Assembly: GCA_014904985.1 (NCBI GenBank) | Contig: MU129026.1 | Span: forward strand, 137,543-187,858 | Origin: Hydnum rufescens UP504 | Taxonomy: Eukaryota; Basidiomycota; Agaricomycetes; Cantharellales; Hydnaceae | Reading direction: 5' to 3' | Length of the DNA stretch: 50,316 nt | Shown here: piece after piece, positions 10,701 through 21,068 of the stretch | Numbering within the stretch: the first letter of the stretch is position 1 | Layout of the letters: each line of letters opens with the position of its first letter | Made by a program: the position numbers and the translations under genes | The notes under the pieces: generated by a model | The model's input: the letters and a program-made list of their open reading frames with translations, nothing else | What the model was told of the DNA's origin: nothing | Databases searched by the model: none

Positions 10701-11422
10701 AGCATGGTGGGGATCCAGGGAATCTTTCCCTTTTGTTCAAATCGGTGCAGGCGCGCGATATGGCCCTAAGGCAGTTCAGGGCAAAAGCTCCTCCTGGATG
10801 CAACCGACAATACTTCGAGGGGCTCACCCTCATGGATCCCGAGGCCGCTTCGGCTGCTCATGTCTCGAATTTGGACTTGGGGTACATCAATCAAGCCTAT
10901 GCCTACAAGTCCCAATTTTTCCCTGAGATTCTTTCATTTGCGCCGCCAGCTTATCGAAAGGCTACGGCTGCCCACCACTTCTTCGATTCCGAACGGTTTC
11001 CCCCTGTACTTGCTACACCCTCCGAACGATGTCCAAGGTTACTCAATTCGGCTCATTGGCGACCCATGAACATGGTGTCATTCTCTCTGGACTGGGCTGA
11101 GATGCAAGGGACTATCCACCCGATCTTATCAAGCAACTTGCATTATCATCGCCTGCTCACTTTGATGCGTGCTCAAGTCCATCGCCAGGGCAAGAAGGAT
11201 ATCAGGGTTAATATATGGCCTACAGATGGTCCGTATGATGAAATCCTCCATATTCTCGCACGCTTGGCACACGATGTGTATGGTTCAAGTGCTACTCAAC
11301 CATTGCTGGATGAGACCTTTGGGTATGTCTCTCACTTATGGGTGATAAAAATGGAGTTGGCATTAGATCGCCCTCGATTCAAAAAACACCCTAATGACGT
11401 GTATGACCAAGAGAAGTTTTGA
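7728..11422 (+). pseudogene. Cassette A gene 1 (copy 2): large unknown protein with charged repeats, RS tract and conserved C-terminal domain
   Basis: The N-terminal globular region is open from 7728 to 8779 (NWRDVVNPLKLPGCD to AAAKYIQKARGG). It then slips at a G run (8 Gs here, 10 in copy 1). Next come TEEENHRP repeats (9115-9311), a Ser/Pro/His-rich stretch, and an RS tract broken by a missing C near 9920. The 59-nt intron at 10459-10517 has a GTAAGT donor and a TTATAG acceptor. The final exon, 10518-11422, encodes VDTWYVIEASRVDLGHCTSA and a C-terminal domain ending KHPNDVYDQEKF. That domain is clearly related to the end of cassette B gene 1 (IWPTDGPYDEIL matches MWPTLGPVDAII). The family is unknown. 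Position upstream of gene 2, on the same strand, is conserved in both cassettes. Confidence 0.65.
9115..9311 (+). repeat. 24-bp coding tandem repeat in gene 1 copy 2
   Basis: This is the same 8-residue TEEENHRP repeat array as at 5164-5360, with the same unit order. One unit here has CGA changed to TGA (ACCATTGACC). That change fits CpG decay and breaks the frame of this copy. Confidence 0.85.
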
Positions 11423-11783
11423 ATACTTCTATACACTATCTATACATGCTTGTACTGTACTGCATTGTAGTGTAAATCGTATTTTGTTTGTGTTTGTGTT
11501 TCCCGGGAATATCCGGTCCCAGCAGTAAACAACTACATAGTTCTCACTGTTCCGCCTCTGCGTGGACATAGACTTCTTCAGCTTTCCACACGCAGCATTG
11601 CACTCTATTCCGCCTCGGCGTGGATTTAGGGTGACGCGCAAAACCACAACTACGCTGTTCAGTGTTCCTTTCCACCTAGAGTGGAGGGTATCTGAGCGCA
11701 AGTTCTCAGTGTCTCCTCTTGCTCTCACACCTCGGCGCATGTTGCAAGTGGTGATCTTTATCTCTGGCAGCAGTCTTCTCCAG
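11423..11783 (+). promoter_or_regulatory. Intergenic region between cassette A genes 1 and 2, with repeated TTCCGCCTC-type motif
   Basis: There is no gene here. Three related blocks, GTTCCGCCTCTGCGTGGA (about 11549), ATTCCGCCTCGGCGTGGA (about 11607) and TTTCCACCTAGAGTGGA (about 11668), recur at about 58-bp spacing shortly before the start of gene 2. Repeated spaced motifs directly upstream of a start suggest an upstream activating region. The part next to gene 1 (TATACACTATCTATACATGC) may hold its 3' processing signals. Confidence 0.4.
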
Positions 11784-14390
11784 TATGGCAGGTATGAAAT
11801 CAAAGACTCAGACTGCAAGGAAGCACACTCCGCGGCCACGACATGCAGCAGTCGCCACACCCATGAGCTCCAGTACTGGAAACAATGGCGGCAATGGTCT
11901 GGATAGTGTGCCAGCATCTAAGAGGTCCTTGCGACGATGCTAGCCCCACAAAGCGCTGTACGACCTCGAATTCAGCCACCCAAGAGAAACCCCTTCCGAC
12001 CACCAGCCAGCCTAGTGGGAGCCATGCCACCAGCCCTAACCCCTCCAGAACGTCCTTAACTAGACTTGTGGTGGAGATCCCATCACGGAGGGTGTTAACT
12101 GTGCCCTACACCTCGAATGAAATATCCAACAAGCCTACTAGTGCATCATCTCCATTCAGATATTTATCAGCGTCCTCGTCAGCATGCACACCAATTGCTG
12201 ATTTCGACTCTAATGATGAAGATTTTGGAACACCATTTGGACATGACTTAGAGGATGGTCAAGCCAGTGTGACACAGGGAGATGATGGATTCTACGCTAC
12301 TGGGGATTCTTTCTTTGACTCTATCAATGCCGGTGGTGTGCCTGCGTATCATGGCCCAAAATCTTTCAGTTGCGATACTGACGAGAGAAATCAGCATGAG
12401 GTCTCATCCCCTGGTCTCTTGGACATCCAATCCCCTCCGTATTATGATCATGTTATTCCCAATCACCGCGACACACCCATTCACAGTCCCCATCCTGATT
12501 CCCCTGATATGCCTATTTTGGATATCACAGATGGGACCCATGATGACTTTTTGTTGAGCGATGATGATAGTGATGATCTTGTGCCTTTGAAAGTGAGGGG
12601 CAATGCCAAGCCCCGTCCTAAGGCAGTTGTGTCCCCCCAACCTATCTCCCAGTTGTCTGAAGAGCCAAGTTTGGGTGAAGATGATGAGGATCTCAAAGGA
12701 GGGCCGTTCACCATCCCGGAGGTAGAAAAGATTAAGGCTGAATACGCAGCATTCAACAAGCAAATTGCGGGACTGGCGAGGGAAATGGGTCGTAGTGTTA
12801 ATTCGATTCAAAAGATTGGTGGACGGGTGTCACGAGTAGTTAATCCACGTAAAACTACTGCCTGGAATGTGTTCCAATCCAGCTATCCTACCAACCCAGA
12901 CAAGTCAGTGAGCCAATCTGATTATACCAAAAATACAGTTCGCCCTGCCTATGATGAGCTCGTTAAGAAGTATGGAGGAGAGAGGTCTGAGGATTGGGCA
13001 GCAGAATCAACTCACATGGTTAAGGAGTACACAGAGACCAGGGAGGCAATAACTGGAGACATCATAAAGCATGGGGGGGAAGTTGAAAAAATCATCGCTA
13101 GCCACAAGAGGGCATGGCAAAAGGATTTCAGGGTCTTGGCAAGCTTTGGGGTGCATTGCGAGTTGACAGTGCTTGCAGATAATGCCTGCTCTCCTGCTGC
13201 TCATGCTCAGAATGGGCAGCTATTCGGAACTGTGGAGATGGAATTGTACTACAAGTCCAGGCATGACTTCAAGTCTCATGTTGGGGACATATACACATTT
13301 ATATTGTCTGCCAAGGCAGGGGTTAGGGAGGCGGAGGAGCATAAAGCTCGGACCTTGCGACATGAGCAAGAAGAGGCCTTTAAGAACCCCAATAAGGCAA
13401 AAGGGAAGGTTTCGAAAATGCTGACTCAGCTATTTGGTAAGTTTGCTTGATGCATAGCTTCTTGACAGTTCCTATGCTAATCCTGCTTGAGTAGAGCCAT
13501 TCATTCGTTGGACAACATTCCCTTGGTGGAAATTGCCCCAAAGACTCCTCTCACACAACTTGAGGATTGATGGAGTTCTGCCATTGTCTCGCTTCCAGCT
13601 TCTCGGTTCACTCTCGATCGATCACTACAATGTCAGTGAGATCCAAGCCATGTATAATGCTCTAGAGAATGGGCAGCTCAAAGTGTCTGAGTGTACCCAT
13701 GAGGAATCAAACTCAGGGGAGACCACACTCATTACTGATAGTGGTGGCCAAGTGCTAATGACAGTAGTGAGTGCGTTGGAAATGATTGGGGCCAAGAAGA
13801 AGCTAGATTCGCAGAGGGCAGCTGAGCGGGCAGTTGTGAGGGCTCAGGCAGTGGATAAGAGGATTGATGGTGAGGACTCTGGAGGGGATTCTGATGGGCA
13901 TAGTGGGAATGGGCCTCCGGTCAGGAACCCAAGTCACACTGTCATGGTGAACTTGGACAGGATTGCAACCCAAGGATTGGGGAAGAGGCCGTGGAAGGGT
14001 GGGGATGATATTAATCAGCCACGCAAGATGAAGCGCCTGCAAGTCAAGTCCGCTGAGTTCATTGATGACTTGGATGAAACCCCAACTGCTGGACCATCCC
14101 ACCTCCACATGCAAGCTATGAGTTCTCATCATAATGATGTGCAACAGCATTCTGCACTCTCAATTGACAGTGGGGCTACTGTTGGGGTTCCCCTTCAGCA
14201 TACCACTGGGGTCCCAGTTGTGCCAACGTTCAATCCACATGATCCATTTTCTATGATGGATGATGTGCCAATTCCAAATGGGGACGACATGAGTTTCCCT
14301 TTACTTGATCCTTTGTTATTTCAAGGCCCCAAGTTTGAAGCACTTGTAGCACAATACCAAAGTAGATATGAAGTAGACCAGTTTTATTAA
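11784..14390 (+). pseudogene. Cassette A gene 2: HMG-box-like region plus conserved unknown domain, one frameshift
   Basis: The likely start is 11784 (MAGMKSKTQTARKHTPRP). A 1-nt slip near 11940 is needed to join the long frame that ends at the 13437 donor. A 58-nt intron (13437-13494, GTAAGT to GAGTAG, branch GCTAAT) connects to the second exon ending at 14390. The N-terminal third is acidic and Ser/Pro-rich with an LTRLVVEIP motif. Next comes KTTAWNVFQSSYP to VRPAYDELVKKYGGERSEDW, which resembles an HMG box in layout. A conserved domain follows (ASFGVHCELTVL, ACSPAAHAQN, DIYTFIL). The tail is low-complexity. Cassette B gene 2 matches over this whole middle part. The role is unknown; DNA binding is inferred only from the HMG-like layout. 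Confidence 0.65.
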
Positions 14391-14489
14391 TGGTTTCTTA
14401 ATGCATTTGTACTGTGGCCTTAATGGAAGGTTGTTTTATTTAAGAATTCTAAGTTGTTCCTTCAAGGCAGAATGGAAAGGCTCACAATA

Positions 14490-14678
14490 GTGGTCTTCAA
14501 TTGAGTCTGCTGAAGTCCCGAGTGCTAAGTCCTAATTTTGGTCAATTTCGGCCAACTTTCAGCCCAAGAGATTTCAATGGGGCAGACCGAATTTGGCCGA
14601 AATAGTGATTGGACCTCCTTAGGTACCATTATCTGCCCCGGAAGTGGTACCTAATTGGGTAGGCTTAGATGACTGACC
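14490..14678. repeat. Cassette A right terminus with GGTACC hairpin (R-type)
   Basis: A 36-bp hairpin, TTAGGTACCATT...AGTGGTACCTAA (14619-14654), is preceded by repeated GGCCRAA-type motifs and followed by TAGATGACTGACC ending at 14678. The reverse complement is nearly identical to 34309-34400. Related hairpins occur at 25274-25308, 28656-28691 and 41236-41271. Position and mirror-image orientation at 28.6 and 41.3 kb suggest it is an element end. Confidence 0.6.
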
Positions 14679-15008
14679 AAGGTGCCCTGGGGGTGTAGTC
14701 CTAGCTTTTTGACAACGAATGACCTTCACTGGAAGGTCGTTCGGTGCCTCTCGAGATCCGGGCAGAGGGCCCCTGACGGGCATCAACATCGTCGCCATGG
14801 CTGTGACTTTCCGATGCATCTTTTCGAGGTCCTCAGGAGTTCGTTTCTCTGGCAGCTTCTTCAGCAGATCCAAGGGGACTTTTACGGGAGGGGGAAGCAG
14901 TATATTACTTGTTGCTATATTTACATTATGCAATAAGTTGAGGTGTGTCTCTATGTACGTGGGCTTCCCGAGGGGTACAGAGGGGCTAGATGATGAAGCT
15001 AGTTTCAT
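14622..15008 (-). pseudogene. Coding-like stretch downstream of Gag in the truncated gypsy element
   Basis: The minus-strand frame from 15008 reads VPLDLLKKLPEKRTPEDLEK and MATMLMPVRGPLPGSREAPN and stays open to 14619. It follows the Gag region and may be the linker between Gag and the lost protease/pol part, or another short ORF of this family. Its last codons overlap the terminal hairpin of cassette A, so the natural end is lost. No catalytic motif is visible. Confidence 0.35.
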
Positions 15009-15019
15009 CTGCCCTGTAT

Positions 15020-17920
15020 CTAAAAATTCGGTATCGCATCGACCATTGCTGAATACGCCGCCTTGTAGTCGGGTGTTTCATACCACCTATGCTCCTTTTT
15101 AAGTGTCTTCCTTTCTAGACGATTAGAATATGCCCTGAAGTGTTTGCAATCCCTGACCCAATGTTTTTCACTTCCACACGCGAAGCATTTCTGGTTAGGC
15201 TTGTGATGACTAACTACAGCGTTGTCCTGGGGATAGGGGTACGCCTTTTCCATGCTATCGGCCACCTTGCCCAGCAGGTGGAAATGACGTTGTGGGCGGT
15301 AGGATCGGCCCCTGCACGTTTCCCTACATTGAAGGCTGCTGATGAAGCTTTCCCTCCTTCCACTTCCTCACTTGAGTAGTAGAAGGCTCCATCCAGGTCA
15401 TCATGGTGTGAGGAATGTAGTGATTCGCCCTCACTTCTTCCTTTGTCATCCTCCTGCGCCACGAAATTCGCTCTCTTGGGGTTTTTCAATTCCTGACGGC
15501 GTCGGTAGTTCTGTGAGGACCTCCATTGTGTCACTAATGTCACCTCGAACTGTTTGGCATACATCAGGACAGATTCAATTGGGGGTCTGTCACTCCATCT
15601 TAGCACGACATCCCATTCGGTAGGGGCGTTGTTCATTACTGATGCCATTTCCTCAGGACTATTCGGGGTGAACCTGAGGAAAATGCGGGAGAGGAGGATG
15701 CACCGCTGGATATACTTGGTGGGCGATTCGTCGGGATGGCCAGCACTGCAGAAGGTTTCTTCATTGTACTTGATACGTTGGGCCATGTACCAGGCTTCCC
15801 CCAGGTATCGGTGCAATACCCATTCCCATAGGTTATCCCAGGACTGCAGGATGGAGTGCTTGATGGGTGCTGAATGGGCTCGCCAGGCTGTAGTGACAGC
15901 CCCTTTGAATCGGAAGGTGGCTATTTGAGCCATTTGGCCTTCTACTGCGGGACCCAGACCCACGAGATCGTTGCACTCATAGAGCCAGTCGATCGCCGTG
16001 TCCTGGTCGCCATCCCATTCAGGCACGGCTGTCCACTTTAGCTGATTGTCCCAGGTTACACCTGGTGGGGGAGCATTGAACGGGGTCCCTGGTGGTCCTG
16101 GAGGTCCAGGAGGGCCAGGGGGGCCTGGAGGGCCTGGAGGACCACCCGAACCTGAGGGCCCTCCACTAGGGGGTCTCCCAGGACTCGAGCCTCCTCCCCC
16201 ATGCCTGGGTCCGTCATCATCAGGCGGCCCACCTCCACCTTCCTTCAAGCTGTCCAGATGTGGAGGGGGCGGGGGCTGAGGATTCTTGCCCTTAGGGTCC
16301 CCTGCAGGAGGATTTGGACTTCCTTTCTGTGAGGAGCCTTGCGAAGGCGATGGGGCAATGGATGGACCTTCTGGTTCCGAGAGGGGAAGAGTTGTGGGAT
16401 CAAGGGGGAAGAGAGTGCGTGAGAAGGAGGAAGGAGCCATCTTGACTAGGTTCATGTAGTAGTTGTGGGCTCTTGTGGCTCCTGGGGCTGGCAAGACTGG
16501 GGTATCTGTAACCGTGTCCCAAGCAGGACCTGGGTACTCATCACCTCTGCTTGTCGCGTTCGCTTGCCCAATCAAGTAGTTGGTGAGAGGTGAATGAGCG
16601 CGAGAAGGGCCTGGAGGTCACAGGGTGAGGGAGTCTCCACTAGGATACCTCCCACCATGCTTTCCACTAGAGGCCCCATTTCCCAGGATCCTGGGAGCTC
16701 CCTATTTGGGTTTTGCGCTTTTGCAGGGGTCCACAGAGCATTCCTCAATCCCTCTCTGAGTAGAAACTCATTGCGAGAGGGTGGTGAGTCTGTTGCGGGG
16801 GTTTGGTGTAGGGGTGGCCGACTCTCAGGATAATGAGTCATAGAGGGGGATATCTTGCCACATTGAAGGGGATGCATCTAGGTCAATAGACGAGGCACGG
16901 AATGTTGAGGAGTTCCCAAGCCTCATCCGATCGGAAGGAGGCGTAGGCCAGGCCGGCAGGTTGATTATGGAGCCGGGCCCTGCTCTTGGGCTGTGAGTGG
17001 GGTCGAGGCTTGCACCCACGCTTGGCTCCTCGAATTCTGAGCCTTGGACGAAGAGGCCCAGCCCGTGTGGGTCAGTGTCCACTCTGGGGAGCAGCTGCAC
17101 ATCGAGTGCCTCTTCCAGATTCACATCGTACTCGGCATATTTTAAGGCTTGGTTCCCTGAGAATGGATGCCTTGTCACCTGTATGATAGGCCGTGTCCCT
17201 TCTATATCGCCCTTGATCGCTTCCCAGCCCGCAGCTAGAGCTCTCTGAGCGATCCTTTTGGTGGGGAGATGTGGATCATGCCACGCCTTATGTAGGCGTT
17301 CCTTTAGCTCGGGTGTAGGGGAAGCGAGTCTTCAGAGGCCATAGGCGTGGACAGGCTCTCTCCCTGGTGTAGCTGTTTCAACTTATAGAGCCGCATGAAG
17401 GTCAGTTCAACCCGGAGCTTCAGGAGTTTATCGGCCATCTTTAGCTCCTCAATACACTTGGACATCCATAGTTGTTCTGCTAATTTTCCCTCACGGTCTA
17501 TTACAAATCTGTGGTCCTCACTCCCTACTATAGTTATGACATCAGAAATGATGTTCTGTAGCCTTTCTATGCCCGTCTGAACCATAATAAGGAGTTCCTG
17601 GTCCATGTGCCACTCCTGTAGTTCCTCCTCGTATACGAAGTATGTCATGTTATATTGTGCTGGGGCGAACTTCGTCCATACCATGAGGAATTGGTACGTA
17701 GTGACGGGGCTGATGAGAATGGGTCCATATACTCGTTCACTGGCTCATCCAGTCGTCGTGTGATCTCTCGATAATGCTCTATTGAGCATAACCGGGGTGG
17801 GATCGCCACACATTCGTGTGTAGTAGCGTGATAGAGCACGTCATCATGCTGGGACGACGGGACGTGGTGGGGGATCACCATATGCGGGTTTAGCTTGGGC
17901 GTCTTCACGCATTTGCTCAT
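15020..17920 (-). pseudogene. gag: Ty3/gypsy Gag polyprotein, several frameshifts
   Basis: Open blocks on the minus strand follow each other with small frame changes: 17920-17645 (starts MSKCVKTPKLN), 17684-17304 (helical, EELQEWHMDQELLIMVQTGI), 17178-16825, 16877-16572, 16575-15214 and 15265-15020. The largest block has a collagen-like Gly-Pro-Pro run, then a retrotransposon Gag capsid domain (WDGDQDTAIDWLYECNDLVG to WEWVLHRYLGEAWY). The last block holds a zinc knuckle of CX2CX4HX4C form (CFACGSEKHWVRDC). Gag forms the particle and binds RNA. A 1-nt shift near 15300 separates the capsid and zinc-knuckle blocks. With no pol, the copy cannot move by itself. Confidence 0.75.
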
Positions 17921-17995
17921 GATAGGGTGCAGAGGAGGGAGACAGAGGGTAGATTGGGAGTTGTGAGATGTAGAGGGTGAAGTTGGTTCGACCGC

Positions 17996-18016
17996 CTCGT
18001 CGGCTAGAGGGAACCA
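17996..18016 (-). other. Primer-binding-site-like sequence of the gypsy element
   Basis: One base inside the LTR the minus strand reads TGGTTCCCTCTAGCCGACG. A TGG start complementary to a tRNA CCA end, directly next to the LTR, is the usual place for a minus-strand primer site. I cannot assign the tRNA. Confidence 0.4.
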
Positions 18017-18017
18017 A

Positions 18018-18558
18018 TGTAATATCGCGTTATTCGACTTCGAATATACGCGGGAGTCGTCGTTAGATGAGGCAGAGTCAATGTTCCTGTAAACAGAGGA
18101 GAGAGGGTAATCCTCCTGCTCTAAGCACTGGCTTCACCTCGTATGTGGGAGAAGCGGAGGGAGAGGGAAAGGAATAGGGGAAGTGTGGTAGTAGCTGGCT
18201 AAGGGGCCAGGCTACTATCTAAGGAGGTGAGGGAGTGGTCAGCTAGTAGGTCAGAGAAAGGACTCACTTAGTAGAGTCACACTCATACGCGACTCTCCTT
18301 TATCCTTCGCAACACCGTGCTCTATGGTGACGGTTTGGGTAGCTTAATTGAGCAGGTCGTAATGCGACTCAGTCACGTGGCTGCGTAGTTTCACGGGTCT
18401 CGCGAGAGCGAAGATGTCCGGGAAAAAAGATGAATTTGATTCCACCATGTTAGCGACTTAGAATCGTTGCAGCCATGCTATTATGTAATAGTACAGATGA
18501 AGGGATGGACATAGGGATGACTGCTATGTACATACAAACCCCTGAGCACTATATTACA
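18018..18558 (-). repeat. 5' LTR of the gypsy element (541 bp)
   Basis: It starts TGTAATAT and ends ATATTACA, a perfect terminal inverted octamer with TG...CA ends. The same family appears at 25507-26093 (opposite orientation) and 26696-27265 (same orientation). This copy keeps many CpG sites (TTCGAC, TTCGAA, ACGCGGG, GTCGTCG, ATACGCGAC), which are lost at 26696-27265. The outer end lies directly against cassette B gene 1, so this insertion truncates that gene. Confidence 0.85.
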
Positions 18559-19462
18559 TGTGGTACCAGGACAAAGTGCTTATCATTCATGCTTGGGGTC
18601 TTCAGGCAACTCTAGGTCAGACAATCACCCTCACTCTCACTCTTCTCACTCTTCTCATTCTCATTCTTGTCCTTGCTCCCATTCTTGTCCTCGCTCCCAT
18701 TCTCATCCTCGCTCCCATTCTCGTCCTCGCTCCTGTTCTTGTCCTCACTCCCGTTCTCATCCTCGCTCCCGTTCTCATCCTCGCTCCCACTCTTGTCCTT
18801 GCACCCGTTCTCGTCCTTGCACCCGTTCTCGTCCTCGCACCCATTCTCCGCGATATTGCACCTGCTCCCCACGAAATTGCACCCGCTCCCCACGATATCG
18901 CACCCGCTCCCCGCGATATTGCTCTCGCTCTCGATCTCGATCTCGCTCTTGGCCTCGTTCTGATCCCCACTCTCGCCCACGCTCCCTGTCTCGTCTCCAT
19001 TTCCCTCGAAATCGGACTCGAACTCAATCCCCTCAGTCCCGTATGCGTGATCCTCGCGATCATGGGTACAGGAACCATACAGGGGTCCCCAATCCCTCCA
19101 CATCCTAGGGGTCCATCAAGCACATCGTATTGGCCTGCACCACACCCCCAGCCGGCTTCAACTTCCATGAGGCGTTATGGGTGTTTGATGCCCATTGTAC
19201 AGAGAGGGAGAGGCGCATTGGTGCCAGAACTTTCTGCCCATCATAGTGAGGGCAGGGAAGTTCTCAAGGGCAGGGGAATTATCAGCAGCAAGGTGGTCCT
19301 TTTGGGGATCGGGGTCTTCAAGGTCATGGTGGTCCTATGCCTGTGCATCCTGCTGGCCGGGGTCATGGATCTTGGGCCAGTGCAGTTAGTGGGTCCGCTG
19401 CTAATGTCTTGGTGCCTCAGCAACAGGTGGCAGCCCAGGCGACACCATACGACCCCATTATA

Positions 19463-19675
19463 CAGTGACCCACAAAACTGTTGCAATGTTTGCCACTTTT
19501 GACCTTCTTTGGTTATTCCTCCCCAGTCAGGCCTTCAAAAAATTTGGAAAAATATGTCCAAGATATGTATGCTTCTTGTCTACATATGTGCCAAATTTCA
19601 TGGCAATCCATTAACATTTGACAGAGATATGCCCTCAACAAGTCACCTATGTCATTGCAACAGTTTTGTGGCTGA
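19463..19675. repeat. Left terminal inverted repeat of the Tc1-type element
   Basis: About 213 bp, matching the reverse complement of 20857-21068. The outer motif CCACAAAACTGTTGCAATG (from 19470) recurs inverted at the inner edge (CATTGCAACAGTTTTGTGG, about 19654), so each arm carries two opposed transposase-site-like copies. Confidence 0.85.
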
Positions 19676-19811
19676 CCTTTCAGATCAGAGAAACATGACA
19701 TTACTGTCATGTGACATTGTTTATACCCAAAGGTACAAACACAGCCAAATAAATAAACATCGAAAAGCATAAATACCAGCAGTCCCAAGGCTATATGCCC
19801 CCCAATCAACC

Positions 19812-20828
19812 ATGCGTGCTTTATCAAATGCACAACTTGACAATGTCCTTCATCTCATTGACTCCAAGCACTCTGCCCACAAAATCTCCTCCATTACTGG
19901 TCTCCACACTTCTACTATCACCTGTGTCTGGTCCAAACATCGCCCCCATGTTTGCAAGTCCTCTGGTGGTCGTCCATCAAAGCTTTCCCCCACTGATGTC
20001 CGCCATGCCATCCGTCTTATCCACACTGGGAAGGCTACCACTGCCACCCAAGTTGCCCATTCCCTCCAATCCATCACCAACCAGTCACTCTCCAATGAAA
20101 CAGTCCGCCGCCATCTGAAGAGTGCTGGTTTAAAGGCTGTGGTGAAGAAGAAACATCCCCTGCTCTCCCAGCGCCACAAGCGTGAGAGACTGGACTTTGC
20201 CCTAAGCCATAAGGACTGGACTGTGGATGACTGGAAGCATGTTGTGTGGTCTGATGAGACCAAAATTAATCGCCTGGGCTCTGATGGGCGAAAATGGGTG
20301 TGGAAAAAGGCTGGGGAGGGCCTCTCTGATCGTCTGGTGGAAGGGACTCTGAAGTTTGGTGGTGGTTCCTTGATGATGTGGGGGTGTATGACATGGGAGG
20401 GGCCTGGATATGCATGCAAGATTGATGGCAAGATGGATGCCAACCTCTACTGCCAAATTCTGGAGGATGAACTCCAAGGATCCCTCGAATTTTACAACAA
20501 ATCACCTGGCGATGTGGTTTTCCAGCAGGACAATGACCCCAAACACACCAGCAAAATGGCCCAAGCCTGGTTCAAAGACCATGGTTTCAATGTCATGAAG
20601 TGGCCTGCCCAGTCCCCAGACCTCAATCCAATTGAACACCTCTGGCATCACATCAAAACAAAGCTTGGAGGATATGAAGAACCCCCCAAAGGCATCCATG
20701 AGCTATGGGAGCGAGTAGAGGCAGAGTGGGAGAAGATTGAAGCAGGGGTGTGTCAAAATTTGATAGAAAGTATGCCTAGGAGGGTGGAAGCAGTGTGGAA
20801 GGCAAAGGGGGGGTACACAAAATACTGA
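19812..20828 (+). CDS. Tc1-type transposase, 338 aa, intact
   Basis: The protein starts MRALSNAQLDNVLHLIDSKH. It has a paired helix-turn-helix DNA-binding region (about residues 1-105) with a GRPSKL hook near 53-58. The catalytic core has D148 in WSDET, D240 in FQQDNDPKHTSK and E275 in SPDLNPIEHLW. The spacing of 34 residues between the second D and the E gives DD34E, the Tc1-type signature. The enzyme cuts at the terminal repeats and inserts at TA. No stop or frameshift is present and length is normal for the family. It lies centrally between the two repeats and starts about 135 bp after the left one. It is on the same strand as the gene it interrupts. Confidence 0.95.
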   Translation: MRALSNAQLDNVLHLIDSKHSAHKISSITGLHTSTITCVWSKHRPHVCKSSGGRPSKLSPTDVRHAIRLIHTGKATTATQVAHSLQSITNQSLSNETVRRHLKSAGLKAVVKKKHPLLSQRHKRERLDFALSHKDWTVDDWKHVVWSDETKINRLGSDGRKWVWKKAGEGLSDRLVEGTLKFGGGSLMMWGCMTWEGPGYACKIDGKMDANLYCQILEDELQGSLEFYNKSPGDVVFQQDNDPKHTSKMAQAWFKDHGFNVMKWPAQSPDLNPIEHLWHHIKTKLGGYEEPPKGIHELWERVEAEWEKIEAGVCQNLIESMPRRVEAVWKAKGGYTKY

Positions 20829-20856
20829 ACTGTAATGATTTGTGTCACAATTTCAT

Positions 20857-21068
20857 GTGCCACAAAACCGTTGCAATGATATAGGTGGCTTGTTAAGGGC
20901 ATATCTCTGTCAAATATTGATGGATTGCTGTGAAATTTGGCACATGTGTAGCCAAGAAGCATATACATCTTGAACATATTTTTTCAAATTTTTTAAATGG
21001 CTGGTTGGGGAGGTATAAACAAAGAGAGTCAAAAGTGGCAAACATTGCAACGGTTTTGTGGGTCACTG
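20857..21068. repeat. Right terminal inverted repeat of the Tc1-type element
   Basis: It mirrors 19463-19675, including the inner inverted copy of the outer motif (GCCACAAAACCGTTGCAATG, about 20859). The two arms differ by scattered substitutions only. Confidence 0.85.

Larger units (their letters stand above)
14679..18558 (-). mobile_element. Truncated Ty3/gypsy-type LTR retrotransposon (5' LTR, Gag; pol missing)
   Basis: In minus-strand orientation the element shows a 5' LTR (18018-18558), a primer-binding-like site just inside it, and then a long Gag region down to the zinc knuckle at about 15150. A short coding-like tail follows (ending LGTTSGADNGT, about 14622). Protease, reverse transcriptase, RNase H, integrase and a 3' LTR are all absent. 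The element stops at the cassette A terminus. LTRs of the same family lie at 25507-26093 and 26696-27265. Confidence 0.75.
19463..21068 (+). mobile_element. Tc1/mariner (Tc1-type) DNA transposon, apparently complete, 1606 bp
   Basis: The ends read CAGTGACCCACAAAACTGTT on the left and, in reverse complement, CAGTGACCCACAAAACCGTT on the right, flanked by TA dinucleotides (19461-19462 and 21069-21070). The terminal inverted repeats are about 212 bp. One intact transposase gene fills the centre. The CAGT start, TA target duplication and DD34E transposase fit Tc1-type elements. It sits inside cassette B gene 1 and is the least decayed element in the window. Confidence 0.95.

Noticed and set aside
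16046..16279. Collagen-like plus-strand frame (GGPGGPGG)
   Set aside because: It lies opposite the Gly-Pro-Pro linker of Gag, which is in frame with the capsid domain on the minus strand.
18612..19103. Antisense acidic frame (SEDENGSEDENG)
   Set aside because: It is a mirror of the SH/RS-coding repeat in cassette B gene 1.
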